Source of the DNA: Pseudomonadota bacterium
GTDB taxonomy: Bacteria; Pseudomonadota; Gammaproteobacteria; Burkholderiales; Thiobacillaceae
Direction of reading: 5' to 3'
Length of the DNA stretch: 36,338 bases
NCBI GenBank assembly: GCA_021802555.1
Contig: JAJZRU010000029.1
Coordinates: 1 to 36,338 of the forward strand
Position 1 is the first letter of the stretch; each line of letters begins with the position of its first letter. Under the pieces are notes generated by a model. It was not told the origin of the DNA and did not search any database. It was given only the letters and a program-made list of their open reading frames with translations. Both the position numbers and the translations under genes were made by a program. Below, in pieces: positions 1 to 8,569 of this stretch.

Positions 1-1
1 C

Positions 2-841
2 ATCGTCGATTACCTGCACTCGCTGCCCTACCACCCCAAGCCCAACTGCGCGCCCGGCACGTATTACCTGCTGAACAACTACAATCCGGGCTACAACGGC
101 GACGGCAGCGTCAACACCAGTGCGTTCACCATTCCGCCCTCTCCGGTCAAGACCATCGGCGATTCGCTCCTCGCCAAGGATATTTCCTGGAAGTACTACG
201 GGGAAGGCTGGCACAGCTTCGTGCAGAACTCGCCGCAAAGCGTTTACTGCAACATCTGCGACCCCTTCCTGTATGAAACCTCGATCATGACGCATCCCAG
301 CGTCGTGGCGGAGCACCTGCAAGGCGTCAGCGATCTGTATGCCGACATCGCCAAGGACGACCTGCCCGCGGTTTCCTTCGTCAAGCCGGGTTGGCTGCTC
401 GACGGCCATCCGGCCTCCTCGAAGCTCGACTTGTTCGAGGGCTTCGTGAAGAAGCTGATCAACGCCGTGCAGAACCATCCCGAGCTGTGGAAGAGCACCG
501 CCATCGTCATCACCTTCGACGAAGGCGGCGGCTATTATGATTCCGGCTACATCCAGCCCGTGGACTTCTTCGGCGACGGCCCGCGCGTTCCCTTGATCGT
601 GGTGTCGCCCTACTCCCTGGGCGGGCGTGTGGTCCACGAATATGACGACCACGCCTCCATCGCCAAATTCATCGAGCGCAACTGGGGCCTCAAGCCGATC
701 ACGCAGCGCAGCCGCGACAACCTGCCCGACCCCGTGCAGACCGGCCGCAATCCCTACGTGCCGGTAAACGCGCCTGCCATCGGCGACCTGTTCGGCATGT
801 TCGACTTCCACGCGAAACAGGATCGCGGGCAAGACGACTAA
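2..841 (+). CDS. Phosphoesterase family protein (acid phosphatase / phospholipase C type), 5' truncated
   Basis: The reading frame is open from base 2 to the TAA at 839-841, about 279 residues; the N-terminus lies outside the window. The C-terminal half carries the signature of the phosphoesterase family that includes phospholipase C and AcpA-like acid phosphatases. This comprises the TFDEGGGYYD motif, GDGPRVPLIVVSPYS shortly after, and DHASIAKFIERNWGL near the end. These Asp, Glu and His residues belong to the metal and phosphate site in this family. Members are normally exported and release phosphate from phosphoesters, but the signal peptide cannot be checked here. A strong terminator follows 47 bases after the stop, so this gene ends its transcript. 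The substrate (phospholipid or general phosphomonoester) cannot be decided from this fragment. Confidence 0.88.
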   Translation: MVDYLHSLPYHPKPNCAPGTYYLLNNYNPGYNGDGSVNTSAFTIPPSPVKTIGDSLLAKDISWKYYGEGWHSFVQNSPQSVYCNICDPFLYETSIMTHPSVVAEHLQGVSDLYADIAKDDLPAVSFVKPGWLLDGHPASSKLDLFEGFVKKLINAVQNHPELWKSTAIVITFDEGGGYYDSGYIQPVDFFGDGPRVPLIVVSPYSLGGRVVHEYDDHASIAKFIERNWGLKPITQRSRDNLPDPVQTGRNPYVPVNAPAIGDLFGMFDFHAKQDRGQDD

Positions 842-888
842 AAAGTCGGCAAACCGTCGTCAAGGTTTTTGACGGCCAACGGATTCCG

Positions 889-913
889 GGGCTCCATGGG
901 AGCCCTTTTTTTT
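889..913 (+). terminator. Rho-independent terminator after the phosphoesterase gene
   Basis: A perfect 7-bp stem (GGGCTCC at 889-895, GGAGCCC at 899-905) with a 3-base loop is followed by eight T residues (906-913). It lies 47 bases after the stop codon and separates this gene from the next one. Confidence 0.9.
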
Positions 914-1095
914 CAGGGCGCGCGAGACGGATCATCCATGCCGACGATGCCCAAACCGGCATACTCGGTATCATTGCTCCAACTGCGCAATCCCGATCTG
1001 CGATTCCCCGGCCGGGAACAAAATGGGGGGGTGACGCGGTCTGAGCGTCGTCCCGCGGCAAACCGCGATTACAACCGAAGGACTTCGAGGCATCC

Positions 1096-1860
1096 ATGCG
1101 TTATCTCAAACAGCTTTTCCTCCTGCTCGCCCTGATGGCGGCTGCTCCCGTGTGGGCGGCCGGCAGCGTGCCCAGCGTCGATCAGGTCTATCAGGCGGCC
1201 CGTTCCGGCAACCTCGGCCAGGCCCAGGCCATGATGCAGCAGGTGCTGGCCGCGCATCCCGGGTCGGCCAAGGCACATTACGTCGAGGCCCGTCTGCTGG
1301 CCGATCAAGGCGCATGGGCCAAGGCCGGGGCCGAATTCGTGCAGGCGCAGGGGCTCGCGCCCGGCCTGCCCTTCCTCAAGCCCGGCGAGGCCAGCCAGTT
1401 CAGCCGCCTCCTCGCCGCCCATGGCGCCGCGCCCAGCAACCCGGCTGCGCGGGGCCATCTCGTCAACCAATTGTGGATCGGCCTGGCGATCGTCGCCCTG
1501 CTGGCATTCCTCATGCTGTTCTGGCTCAAGCGCCGCCAGGCGCGGCAGGTCCATATCCCTTCGCCCGCCATGCCGCCGCTGCAAACTCCGGGCGCGTGGC
1601 CCAACAGTCCGTATCCGGGTCAGCCCGCGGCCGGGGGCGGCATCGGTTCGGCGCTGCTCACCGGCCTGGGCGTGGGTGCCGGCATCGCCGCGGGCGAGGC
1701 CCTGGCCAATAGGCTGTTCCAAGGCGGTAGCCAAATCGCGCCTGGTGACTCCTCCGGCTTCATGCCCGGCCAGGATCTGGGCGGCAGCGACTTCGGCATC
1801 CAGGGCAACGACGGCGGCGCCGATTCCTGGGACAGCGGCGGCGACGGCGGCGGCTGGTAG
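1096..1860 (+). CDS. TPR-containing membrane protein with Gly-rich tail, unknown role
   Basis: A 254-residue protein. Residues 1-22 form a signal peptide ending in VWAAG. Residues 27-92 look like about two tetratricopeptide-type helical repeats, with a VYQAARSGNLGQAQAMMQQVL repeat and a GAWAKAGAEFVQAQGLAPG repeat. A single membrane segment lies at about 126-144 and is followed by a basic KRRQAR stretch. The last 100 residues are rich in Gly, Pro and Asp, with a hydrophobic glycine-zipper-like stretch (GSALLTGLGVGAGIAAGEAL) and an acidic GGGW end. The TPR part should therefore face the periplasm and the tail the cytoplasm. Its stop touches the convergent symporter gene (next base). I do not recognise a named family; a role in protein-protein contact at the inner membrane is inference from the TPRs. 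Confidence 0.75.
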   Translation: MRYLKQLFLLLALMAAAPVWAAGSVPSVDQVYQAARSGNLGQAQAMMQQVLAAHPGSAKAHYVEARLLADQGAWAKAGAEFVQAQGLAPGLPFLKPGEASQFSRLLAAHGAAPSNPAARGHLVNQLWIGLAIVALLAFLMLFWLKRRQARQVHIPSPAMPPLQTPGAWPNSPYPGQPAAGGGIGSALLTGLGVGAGIAAGEALANRLFQGGSQIAPGDSSGFMPGQDLGGSDFGIQGNDGGADSWDSGGDGGGW

Positions 1861-3399
1861 TCAGCCGAGATAATCGCTCTCCCGCGTGGCATCCTGCGTA
1901 CCGGCCCGGCCCAAGGCGCGCAGGGCCAGGGTGGCGGCGGCCGCAACCGCGAAGTTCAGCACCAGGGCGTACAGGCCGATGTAGCCCGGAATGGCCGTAC
2001 CGCCCAGGTGCAGCGGATACGCCGATTTCTGGAAACCTGTGAGGCTCGCGGCCCAGATGCCCCAGCCCAATCCCGCCGCCCAGCCCAGGAGCAGCGCCTT
2101 GGGATCGAACCAGCGGGTATAAAGCCCGGCAAGGACGGCCGGCAGCGTCTGCAGGATCAGGATGCCGCCCAGCAGTTGCAGTTGGATGGCATAGGTGAGC
2201 GGCAAAAAGGCAACAAACAGCAGCGCGCCGAATTTCACGATCAGCGACACCAGCTTGGCCATGTGGGTCTCCTGCTCGGGCGTGCAATCCGGGCGCAGGA
2301 ACTCGCGATAAACGTTGCGGGTGAACAGGTTGGCGGCGGCGATGGACATGATGGCGGCCGGCACCAGCGCGCCGATGGCCACGGCCGAAAAACCCACGCC
2401 CACGAACCAGCTAGGAAAGAAATGAAGCATCAGTCCCGGCAAGGCGAATTGCGCCTTGTAATCGGCAAAATAGGGCGCGAGTTCGGGCAGCTTGGCGATG
2501 CCCGAAGCGTAGGCCACGTAGCCGAGCACGGCGATGAGACCGAGAACGAAAGAATAGGCCGGCAAAAAGACGCAGTTGCGCCGCAGCGTGTCGGAGCCGC
2601 TCGCGCTCAGCACCGCCGTCGTGGCATGGGGATAGAGCATGAGCGCCAGGGCGGAGCCGAAGGCGAGCGTGATGTAGAAAGACATCGTGCCCCAGCTCTC
2701 GGCCGTGGGCGGCGGCAGCAGCAGCTTGTCCGGCGGAATGGCGGCAAAGATGTGGCCGAAGCCGCCCATCTTGATGGGCACGACCACGACCAGGGCGATG
2801 ACGGTGATATAGACCAGCAGGTCCTTGACCACCGCGATCATGGCCGGCGCCCGCAATCCGCTGGTGTAGGTGTAGGCCGCCAGAATGACGAAGGCAATCA
2901 ACAGGGGCAGATCGCCGAGCAGGCCTTTGGTGGGAAAGCCCAGGCCGCCGATGACCACTTGTATGCCTACCAGCTGCAGCGCGATGTAAGGCATGGTGGC
3001 GACGATGCCGGTGATGGCCAGTGCCAGGCCCAGCACGGGGCTGCCGTAGCGGCCGCGCACAAAATCGGCGACGGTGACATAGTTGTGCTTGTGCGCCACG
3101 CTCCACAGGCGCGGCAGCACGGCGAACACCAGGGGATAGACCAGCACGGTGTAAGGCAGCGCGAAAAAGCCCAGTGCGCCGGCACCGAACACCAGGGCCG
3201 GCACCGCCACGAAGGTATAGGCGGTGTAGAGATCGCCGCCGATCAGAAACCAGGTGATCCAGGCGCCGAAACGCCGCCCGCCCAGGCCCCATTCGTGCAG
3301 ATGCTTGAGATCCCCGGCCTTCCAACGCGCCGAGATGAAGCCCAGCGCGGTGATGAACACGAACAGCGTGACAAAAACCGCCGTGGCGACGGCATTCAT
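1861..3399 (-). CDS. Sodium:solute symporter, MctP-like monocarboxylate/acetate permease
   Basis: A 512-residue protein of the sodium:solute symporter (SSS) family, with about 13 hydrophobic segments. The start MNAVATAVFVTLFVF is chosen because its ATG overlaps the stop of the upstream DUF3311 gene (ATGA); the open frame runs much further upstream but only through non-homologous, high-GC sequence. Family features include the GLGGRRFG and WFLIGGDLYTAYTFVAVP region, FADYKAQFALPGLMLHF, and the conserved SAVAIGALVPAAIMSIAAANLFTRNVYREF segment of helix 8-9. MctP-like members with a DUF3311 partner import lactate, pyruvate, acetate and similar acids with Na+ or H+. Acetate kinase starts about 200 bases beyond DUF3311 on the other strand, which makes acetate or another short monocarboxylate a reasonable, unproven substrate. 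Confidence 0.88.
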   Translation of the reverse strand: MNAVATAVFVTLFVFITALGFISARWKAGDLKHLHEWGLGGRRFGAWITWFLIGGDLYTAYTFVAVPALVFGAGALGFFALPYTVLVYPLVFAVLPRLWSVAHKHNYVTVADFVRGRYGSPVLGLALAITGIVATMPYIALQLVGIQVVIGGLGFPTKGLLGDLPLLIAFVILAAYTYTSGLRAPAMIAVVKDLLVYITVIALVVVVPIKMGGFGHIFAAIPPDKLLLPPPTAESWGTMSFYITLAFGSALALMLYPHATTAVLSASGSDTLRRNCVFLPAYSFVLGLIAVLGYVAYASGIAKLPELAPYFADYKAQFALPGLMLHFFPSWFVGVGFSAVAIGALVPAAIMSIAAANLFTRNVYREFLRPDCTPEQETHMAKLVSLIVKFGALLFVAFLPLTYAIQLQLLGGILILQTLPAVLAGLYTRWFDPKALLLGWAAGLGWGIWAASLTGFQKSAYPLHLGGTAIPGYIGLYALVLNFAVAAAATLALRALGRAGTQDATRESDYLG

Positions 3400-3620
3400 T
3401 GTTGGCCCTCGCCGCGCTTGCCCGCTACCATTTTGTATACGACGCCGATGAATGCTCCGCTCAGCGGCACCCACAGAAGCTGCCACCAGTAAAAGAACGG
3501 GATGCCCCAGAGTTCCGGTTCGACGCGATTGAAAAAGGGCACGATCAGCACGGCCACGCAGGGCACGGCCAGCAGCAGCACCTGCAGCCAGCCCAGGGGG
3601 CGGGCAGACGTTTTGGACAT
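3396..3620 (-). CDS. DUF3311 small membrane protein, partner of the symporter
   Basis: A 74-residue protein with two membrane helices (about 10-29 and 39-63). The motif PFFNRVEPELWGIPFFYWWQLLW is typical of DUF3311 proteins, which sit next to SSS permeases as a small accessory subunit. A good Shine-Dalgarno (AGGAGG) precedes the ATG at 3618-3620, and the stop overlaps the symporter start by four bases (ATGA), so the two are translationally coupled and co-transcribed. The bases between this start and ackA form a divergent promoter region of about 200 bases. Confidence 0.85.
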   Translation of the reverse strand: MSKTSARPLGWLQVLLLAVPCVAVLIVPFFNRVEPELWGIPFFYWWQLLWVPLSGAFIGVVYKMVAGKRGEGQQ

Positions 3621-3817
3621 GGCGGACTTTCCTCCTGGTTTGGGTTGTTCTTGCCGGCGGCGGCGATGGCACTCCGGCTTGCAGAGCGCTTTCCTGGCGC
3701 CACCAGTACGGCGCTCGGCCGCAGGCGGGATTATGAATGCGCCGGCCCCGGACGCAAAGGTTGGCATTCCGCCATGCAACCCTTATCGTTACGGGATCGT
3801 CAGAAGGGAGCGTAAAC

Positions 3818-5026
3818 GTGCCCCCGGACTCCCGCACCTCAGCCCTCGTGCTCGCCGTCAATACCGGCAGCTCTTCGCTCAAGGCCCGCTTGTACGCAGG
3901 TGATACAGCGCTGGCGGGCGCCCGCATCGAACGCATAGGCGAGGCCGAGGGCCGCCTGGCGCTGGAAGACGCGCACGGCAATGCGCAGACGCGCACGGTG
4001 AGCCATCCCCACCACGGCGCGGCCCTGCGCGCCCTGCTCGATCTTTGGCGCAATGAAGGCGTGCTTGCGGAGGATGGACTTGCGGGCGTGGGGCATCGAG
4101 TGGTGCATGGCGGCGCGCGCTTCACGGCGCCGACCCAGATCGATGCCGAAGTCATCGATGCGCTGCGATCGCTCTTTCCCCTCGCGCCGCTGCACAATCC
4201 TCTGGCATTGGCCGGCATCGAGGCGGTGGCTGCGGCCTATCCTGCTCTGCCCCAGGTGGCAGTGTTCGACACGGCTTTCCACCACACCCTGCCCGCGGCG
4301 GCCTATCGCTACGGGCTGCCGGCGCGGCTGCTGCATGAGCAGGGCGTGCGGCGCTACGGCTTCCACGGCATCTCCGTGCAGTACGTGGCGAGACAGCTGG
4401 CGCGTGTGCTGGGGCGGCCGCTGGCGTCGCTCAATCTCATCGTGCTGCATCTGGGCAACGGCGCCAGTGCCAGCGCGTTGCAAAACGGCGTGAGCGTCGA
4501 CACCTCCATGGGCATGACGCCGCTGGAGGGGCTGCTCATGGGCAGCCGCTGCGGCGATCTCGATCCGGCCGTGCCGCTTTACCTGCAACGCGAGGCGGGC
4601 CTGACTCTGCAGCAGGTGGAAGACCTGCTGGAACGGGGCAGCGGACTCTCTGGCCTCACCGGCCACACGGATTTGCGCGACATCCATGCCTTGGTGCAGC
4701 AAGGAGACGAAGAAGCGGCCCTGGCGCTGGACATCTACTGCCGCCGCATCCGCAAATATGTGGGCGCCTACCTGGCCTTGCTGGGTCGGGTGGATGCCTT
4801 GGTGTTCACCGGCGGTGTGGGCGAGCACGATGCCGTGGTGCGCGAACGCGCGCTCAGCGGCTTGGCCGGCCTGGGCGTGCAGTTGGACGCGGTAGCCAAT
4901 GCGGCTGACCAGACGGGGCCGCGTGCGCTGCACGCCGCCGACAGCCGCATTGCCGTATGGGTGATACCCACTGACGAAGAACGCGAAATCGCGCGCCAAA
5001 CCCGCGCCTGCCTGAATCTGGCATGA
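3818..5026 (+). CDS. ackA: Acetate kinase
   Basis: Converts acetyl phosphate and ADP to acetate and ATP (reversible), in the cytoplasm. Family signatures are all present: VNTGSSSLK near the N-terminus, GHRVVHGG, YGFHGIS, HLGNGAS, the block from DTSMGMTPLEG to SRCGDLDP, and FTGGVGEHD. I chose the GTG at 3818-3820, preceded by GAAGGGAG. It gives 402 residues, the usual length of AckA, whereas the open frame upstream of it has no family similarity. The gene is divergent from the symporter operon. Phosphoketolase, which produces acetyl phosphate, lies about 9 kb away beyond the cassette array. The pair would form the ATP-yielding end of a phosphoketolase pathway. Confidence 0.95.
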   Translation: MPPDSRTSALVLAVNTGSSSLKARLYAGDTALAGARIERIGEAEGRLALEDAHGNAQTRTVSHPHHGAALRALLDLWRNEGVLAEDGLAGVGHRVVHGGARFTAPTQIDAEVIDALRSLFPLAPLHNPLALAGIEAVAAAYPALPQVAVFDTAFHHTLPAAAYRYGLPARLLHEQGVRRYGFHGISVQYVARQLARVLGRPLASLNLIVLHLGNGASASALQNGVSVDTSMGMTPLEGLLMGSRCGDLDPAVPLYLQREAGLTLQQVEDLLERGSGLSGLTGHTDLRDIHALVQQGDEEAALALDIYCRRIRKYVGAYLALLGRVDALVFTGGVGEHDAVVRERALSGLAGLGVQLDAVANAADQTGPRALHAADSRIAVWVIPTDEEREIARQTRACLNLA

Positions 5027-5045
5027 GTCTGGGAACCTCGCTTGC

Positions 5046-5115
5046 GGCTAACGTAGAGGTCACCGGCGCTGCGCGGCTTTATCGCGCAGCGTCCGGTGGA
5101 CCGCCATGTTATGCC
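5046..5115 (-). repeat. attC recombination site A (70 bp)
   Basis: Read on the minus strand it begins with GGCATAAC (5115-5108, containing the methyltransferase stop TAA) and ends with GTTAGCC (5052-5046). The interior forms a strong hairpin from GCGCTGCGCG and CGCGCAGCG around a CTTTAT-like loop. It is nearly the same as site B at 8570-8639 (same length, about ten differences). This is the last site of the array, 19 bases beyond the ackA stop. Confidence 0.8.
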
Positions 5116-6026
5116 ACGCTATATACTGCAGGCGACTCAAGCAACATGTATTGGACTTGGTTTTCTTCGCGCCGTTGGATTGAAGTTGCCGTGAAGTTGG
5201 TAACCAGCGCCTCAATGACTGGATTTCTATTCTCTTCTTTTCCGCCGACATGATAAAAATGCTCTCGCGTAAGAACGTGATGTTCCGACCATAGGCATTT
5301 CACATATTCATTTTCTCGGTAATCATTGTGATGCCATGTGGACAGAATGAATTTGCCTCGAAAACCGGAAAGCTCTCTAAAAAGCTCTCGTTCGTGAACA
5401 TCATCCCACCCATTGTAGTAATCGACATGCCGATCAATGTAGGGCGGATCGCAATAAATTATGTCGTTCGGTGAAGCGTCCTGTATCGTCTTCTTGAAAT
5501 CTTGGCATTTGAAAGTAAATTCTTTTGCCTTAATGATTTTTCCAGCCCACGCAACCTGATTAACAATTTTAGTTACATAAGCCTGCGCAAATCGTTGAGG
5601 TTTTCTGCAAAACGGGATATTGAACCCACCTTTTCTATTGAAGCGGATCATCCCATTGAATCCAGCACGATTAACGAATAGAAAATCGAGGGGAGAGTGT
5701 TCTGCATTAAATCTGTCTCTGACGAAGTAATAATGATCTTCGCCTTTGGACAACAGCGTTTCCCCTTCGCGTGTGAGAAATTCCTTGACCAATTCCGGCG
5801 TTATTTCGCCTGACCCTATGCTGGCGTAGAAACTAACAAGGTGAGGGTTTGTATCGCACAAGATGGCGCGTCGTGGCGCAACATTGAATGCCACGGCTCC
5901 AGTACCCATGAATGGTTCAATCCAGGCGCCGTTGAAGTCACTCGGAACTATGCTCTGTATCCAAGGGACGAGTTTTGTCTTTATGCCCTGAGACTTAATC
6001 GGTGGCACACCAACTTTAATAGTCAT
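5109..6026 (-). CDS. EcoRV-type DNA adenine N6-methyltransferase
   Basis: A 305-residue methyltransferase of the Dam/M.EcoRV group. It transfers methyl from S-adenosylmethionine to an adenine in the recognition sequence. SAM-binding motif I is at 37-47 ([11 protein letters not shown]), catalytic motif IV DPPY is at 193-196, and [18 protein letters not shown] follows the Dam-family pattern. From memory, M.EcoRV shares the opening [15 protein letters not shown], the [14 protein letters not shown] region and REHFYHVG, so GATATC is the predicted target. Its ATG overlaps the endonuclease stop (ATGA), so the methylase is made from the same message after the nuclease. Its own stop lies inside attC site A. 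This gene must be active if the upstream nuclease is, because GATATC occurs in this window (for example at 8926, 11873, 26124 and 34626). Confidence 0.92.
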   Translation of the reverse strand: MTIKVGVPPIKSQGIKTKLVPWIQSIVPSDFNGAWIEPFMGTGAVAFNVAPRRAILCDTNPHLVSFYASIGSGEITPELVKEFLTREGETLLSKGEDHYYFVRDRFNAEHSPLDFLFVNRAGFNGMIRFNRKGGFNIPFCRKPQRFAQAYVTKIVNQVAWAGKIIKAKEFTFKCQDFKKTIQDASPNDIIYCDPPYIDRHVDYYNGWDDVHERELFRELSGFRGKFILSTWHHNDYRENEYVKCLWSEHHVLTREHFYHVGGKEENRNPVIEALVTNFTATSIQRREENQVQYMLLESPAVYSVA

Positions 6027-6853
6027 TCCTCGCCGTTCCTTTTATCAACTACCAGAGAAACGTCACCGTTTTTATACTCAACAAATTCTCGAAGCGTAGA
6101 TATTTTTTTTGTCCCGCCTTTTCCGTCTTGGACAGTTATCTTTTTGTAATTCATCCAATATTCGTCAAACCAATCCTCTCCGAGCTTTGAGAACATCCCT
6201 TTACCGGCGATGATGTCGGCTATATTATTTATGCTGCCGATGTTGGCTGTATTACCGCTGCCACCTCTATCGCTTGCAATTTTCCATTTCTCTGTGACAA
6301 AGAAATGGAAGTTTCGTGCCACGGAAGTAATTGCATGCAACTCATCAATTCCATGAGCCTTCGTTTCGTCTATTGTCGCCCCCTCCGCCCTGTCGTAAAT
6401 GATGCCAAGACAGAAATGGCCCGAATAGCTCCCGTAAGGAAACTGAATGTTCTTGGTGCTGGTTCTATTCTCGAAATATTCGCCATGTGACCCAAGCGTA
6501 AAGCCGTTGCATAAATGCGGCTTTTTGGGGTTTCTGTATGTGGTCTTGAAATCAACGGCAAACCTTACGGACTCATCGTTTGCTTTGACGAATGAAATGT
6601 CCGGGTAGTAATTCTGATGCTCAGCGAGAACAACTTTGTACCCGTTGGCCTGAGCAAATGCGAGAATTTTCGGAAAGAGGTGTATCTCAAGAATCTTCGA
6701 CACGATCTTTGTGTCCGACGAGATCGTGTAAACGTTCTTGAAGATGTCGATAAATCCTTTGACTGTCCATTGACCATCGCCACTGCTGACGTGATCCCGT
6801 AGTTCGGTGACGAACAGTTCCAGTTTTCGTGCGAATTTTGCTTTTTCAGTCAT
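6023..6853 (-). CDS. EcoRV-like type II restriction endonuclease
   Basis: A 276-residue protein, somewhat longer than EcoRV (245). The PD-(D/E)xK site is clear: Asp85 in NYYPDISF, Asp101 and Lys103 in [10 protein letters not shown], matching EcoRV Asp74, Asp90 and Lys92. The DNA-recognition loop [12 protein letters not shown] (about 197-208) matches the EcoRV GSGNTTNIGSI loop that reads GATATC in the major groove. [13 protein letters not shown] and the late [10 protein letters not shown] also follow EcoRV. The prediction is a homodimeric Mg2+-dependent enzyme cutting GATATC, from strong motif conservation. It is preceded by a zinc-ribbon gene 35 bases upstream and overlaps the methyltransferase gene by four bases. 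No controller (C) protein is visible, so nuclease and methylase expression may be balanced by translation. Confidence 0.92.
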   Translation of the reverse strand: MTEKAKFARKLELFVTELRDHVSSGDGQWTVKGFIDIFKNVYTISSDTKIVSKILEIHLFPKILAFAQANGYKVVLAEHQNYYPDISFVKANDESVRFAVDFKTTYRNPKKPHLCNGFTLGSHGEYFENRTSTKNIQFPYGSYSGHFCLGIIYDRAEGATIDETKAHGIDELHAITSVARNFHFFVTEKWKIASDRGGSGNTANIGSINNIADIIAGKGMFSKLGEDWFDEYWMNYKKITVQDGKGGTKKISTLREFVEYKNGDVSLVVDKRNGEE

Positions 6854-6888
6854 CTGATTACAGCCGCAGTGAGAGCCAAGCGGTCATG

Positions 6889-7131
6889 CTACAGGTTACG
6901 CCACCAGACATCGGAGGCAGACATGTCATCACCGAGAGGATCCTCATCTCGAGATACTTTTTCCTGACCTCCAAAAAAAGAACCATCACAAACAGGGCAA
7001 CCGTGTTGCGCAATAGGGCCGCCCCTAACAAATGCATACTTCCCACACCATTTGCAAAACATATGTCCACAATCGTCACACTGATATACGTCAGGGCAAT
7101 CTGCATGACAACTGGGGCATTCTTTAGACAT
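6889..7131 (-). CDS. Small zinc-ribbon protein in the EcoRV cassette
   Basis: An 80-residue protein with eight or more metal-binding-type residues. These are CPSCHADC (6-12), CDDCGHMFCKWCG (18-30), and a later HGCPVCDGSFF. This is the pattern of a double zinc ribbon or RING-like fold. The tail is acidic. It is the first gene after attC site C and lies 35 bases before the endonuclease gene, with no attC between them, so it belongs to the same cassette. It is not a classical restriction controller protein (no helix-turn-helix). It may regulate the system, bind nucleic acid, or be unrelated cargo; I do not recognise a named family. Confidence 0.7.
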   Translation of the reverse strand: MSKECPSCHADCPDVYQCDDCGHMFCKWCGKYAFVRGGPIAQHGCPVCDGSFFGGQEKVSRDEDPLGDDMSASDVWWRNL

Positions 7132-7182
7132 AATGACGAGCCCCTATGCGGCATGTTCAGTCATTTGGTGCTGCCTTGCGAC

Positions 7183-7249
7183 GCCCAACGTCCAAGTTCA
7201 GGGGCGCGCCGCCGATAGGCGGAGCGTCCTCTGGAACGCCGAGTTAGCC
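7183..7249 (-). repeat. attC recombination site C (67 bp)
   Basis: On the minus strand it opens with GGCTAAC (7249-7243, containing the ATPase stop TAA) and closes with GTTGGGC (7189-7183), a perfect GTTRRRY core site. The centre pairs GCTCCGCC with GGCGGCGC around a short loop. Its sequence differs from sites A and B although its layout is the same, so it probably came from a different integron lineage. Confidence 0.75.
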
Positions 7250-8527
7250 CTGCTTTTGGACCAAGCGAGGTCGCGCTTTGACATACGCAGCAAACAGAGA
7301 ATCGTGGAAGCGGTAGTATCGATCACGCAATTTCTCGATCTCATTGCCGTACTCCTCTGAAGCAAGATGACCTACATACTGGCTTGCATTGTCGACACCT
7401 TGGTCGAGTGCGAGCTTGTAGGCGTTGGTGGTCCATATTTCACCGTCAGCGGCCTGTGTCTCAGCAAGTGCTTTAAGTACGATTTCCCGCTGCTCTGATG
7501 ATGCTACGGCTTTCTTGTAGCGCCCTTCGAGAACTGGGTCAGCACCGCGCTCGGCGATTGAGCGAACGGTGGCATCAATGTCCTCTGGCTCGATAATTTT
7601 TTTGTTTGCCTGAAAGGCTAGCCGAAATGCGTACTTCCCGACGAGATGCACCATGTACGGGTGGCCTTGGGCCAACGCTGCCAGTCGGTCGGCGGCACTG
7701 GAGCTGAATTTGATATGCCCACCAACTGCGCTCTCAGCAATGGTCATGATCTCCTTGAGTTCGTCAAAATTCATAGTCGGCAACGCTATGATGGACCCTG
7801 CAAACAGCCTGTCCGAGGATAGATGCTCCTTCATCAGGTGCTGAATATCCTGAGCAACGCCGACTAAGCAGAATTTCACTTTCGGAACATTGGTTGAAAG
7901 TGCCTTCAGAAAGGACGCGAAACCAGAGGGGTCTGCGATTTGATCGAACTCATCAACAACGATCAGAATTCCGTCCGTCGAAATATTCTGTTCGATAATG
8001 GCTGCGACCGCGTTAGTAAACACCGTATCGATCGCATGCGCTGTTACCGCTGGCTCTGTGGTGGTTTCAGTCTTCTTTTCCCCGCCTAGCCCCACCTCGG
8101 CCCCGAGAACGTTGACGCCAAATTTAGGGCTATAGCCGCGAACAATCTTTGAGGCTTTCGGAATGTCGTAGATCCAGTCGCCTAAGCATCCTGCCGATGT
8201 GAGCAGCCTTTCGAGAAGATCAGTCGTGTTTTGCGTGGTCTTCCCACATGCGAAATAGATCGACAGGAAATCGAGTTTCCTGTCGTGTTGCAGATGGAGT
8301 CTTTCGAGAAGATCGTTATTTCCCGTCGCCATGTTCGCCACTTGGCGTGAAAGTGATGTCTTTCCAATCCCTCGGTTTCCTACGATCGCAATGTGTGATC
8401 CTGCGGCGATCAGGCCGTAGTAGGCATCGCCAACGGCGTCCCCCCGACCAGCAAACCGAGCAGCGCTGTCGATTTCCCTAGCAGGCTGAAATGCGTTCTC
8501 GACTTCGGTTATGGTGGGTTTTGTCAT
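7244..8527 (-). CDS. AAA+/STAND-type ATPase (Orc1/Cdc6-like fold), single-gene cassette
   Basis: A 427-residue P-loop ATPase. Walker A is GNRGIGKTS (50-58), Walker B is ILIVVDEFDQI (187-197), and a sensor-like LVGVAQDI follows. After the ATPase core there is a helical lid (AALAQGHPYMVHLVG) as in archaeal ATPases and Orc1/Cdc6, then a C-terminal winged-helix-like part containing YRFHDSLFAAYVKARPR. No effector domain, nuclease motif or membrane segment is seen. The start was set at the ATG at 8525-8527 with GGGAAA upstream; an in-frame ATG at 8587 lies inside attC site B and is unlikely. The stop is embedded in attC site C, so it is the only gene of its cassette. Function is unknown. Similar lone ATPases occur in defence islands, but that is association only. 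Confidence 0.8.
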   Translation of the reverse strand: MTKPTITEVENAFQPAREIDSAARFAGRGDAVGDAYYGLIAAGSHIAIVGNRGIGKTSLSRQVANMATGNNDLLERLHLQHDRKLDFLSIYFACGKTTQNTTDLLERLLTSAGCLGDWIYDIPKASKIVRGYSPKFGVNVLGAEVGLGGEKKTETTTEPAVTAHAIDTVFTNAVAAIIEQNISTDGILIVVDEFDQIADPSGFASFLKALSTNVPKVKFCLVGVAQDIQHLMKEHLSSDRLFAGSIIALPTMNFDELKEIMTIAESAVGGHIKFSSSAADRLAALAQGHPYMVHLVGKYAFRLAFQANKKIIEPEDIDATVRSIAERGADPVLEGRYKKAVASSEQREIVLKALAETQAADGEIWTTNAYKLALDQGVDNASQYVGHLASEEYGNEIEKLRDRYYRFHDSLFAAYVKARPRLVQKQG

Positions 8528-8569
8528 ATCAGATTTCCCAAAGAGTACCGATACTGAGAGGTTGAGTAG

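Noticed and set aside
2008-3492. Long open frame on the plus strand opposite the symporter gene
   Set aside because: It is the high-GC mirror of a clearly recognised membrane transporter and consists of Gln/Arg/His/Gly-rich sequence without family features.
3400-4218. N-terminal extension of the symporter frame to 785 residues
   Set aside because: The extension runs through DUF3311 and the divergent ackA start, has no family similarity, and the ATG at 3399 is coupled to the DUF3311 stop.
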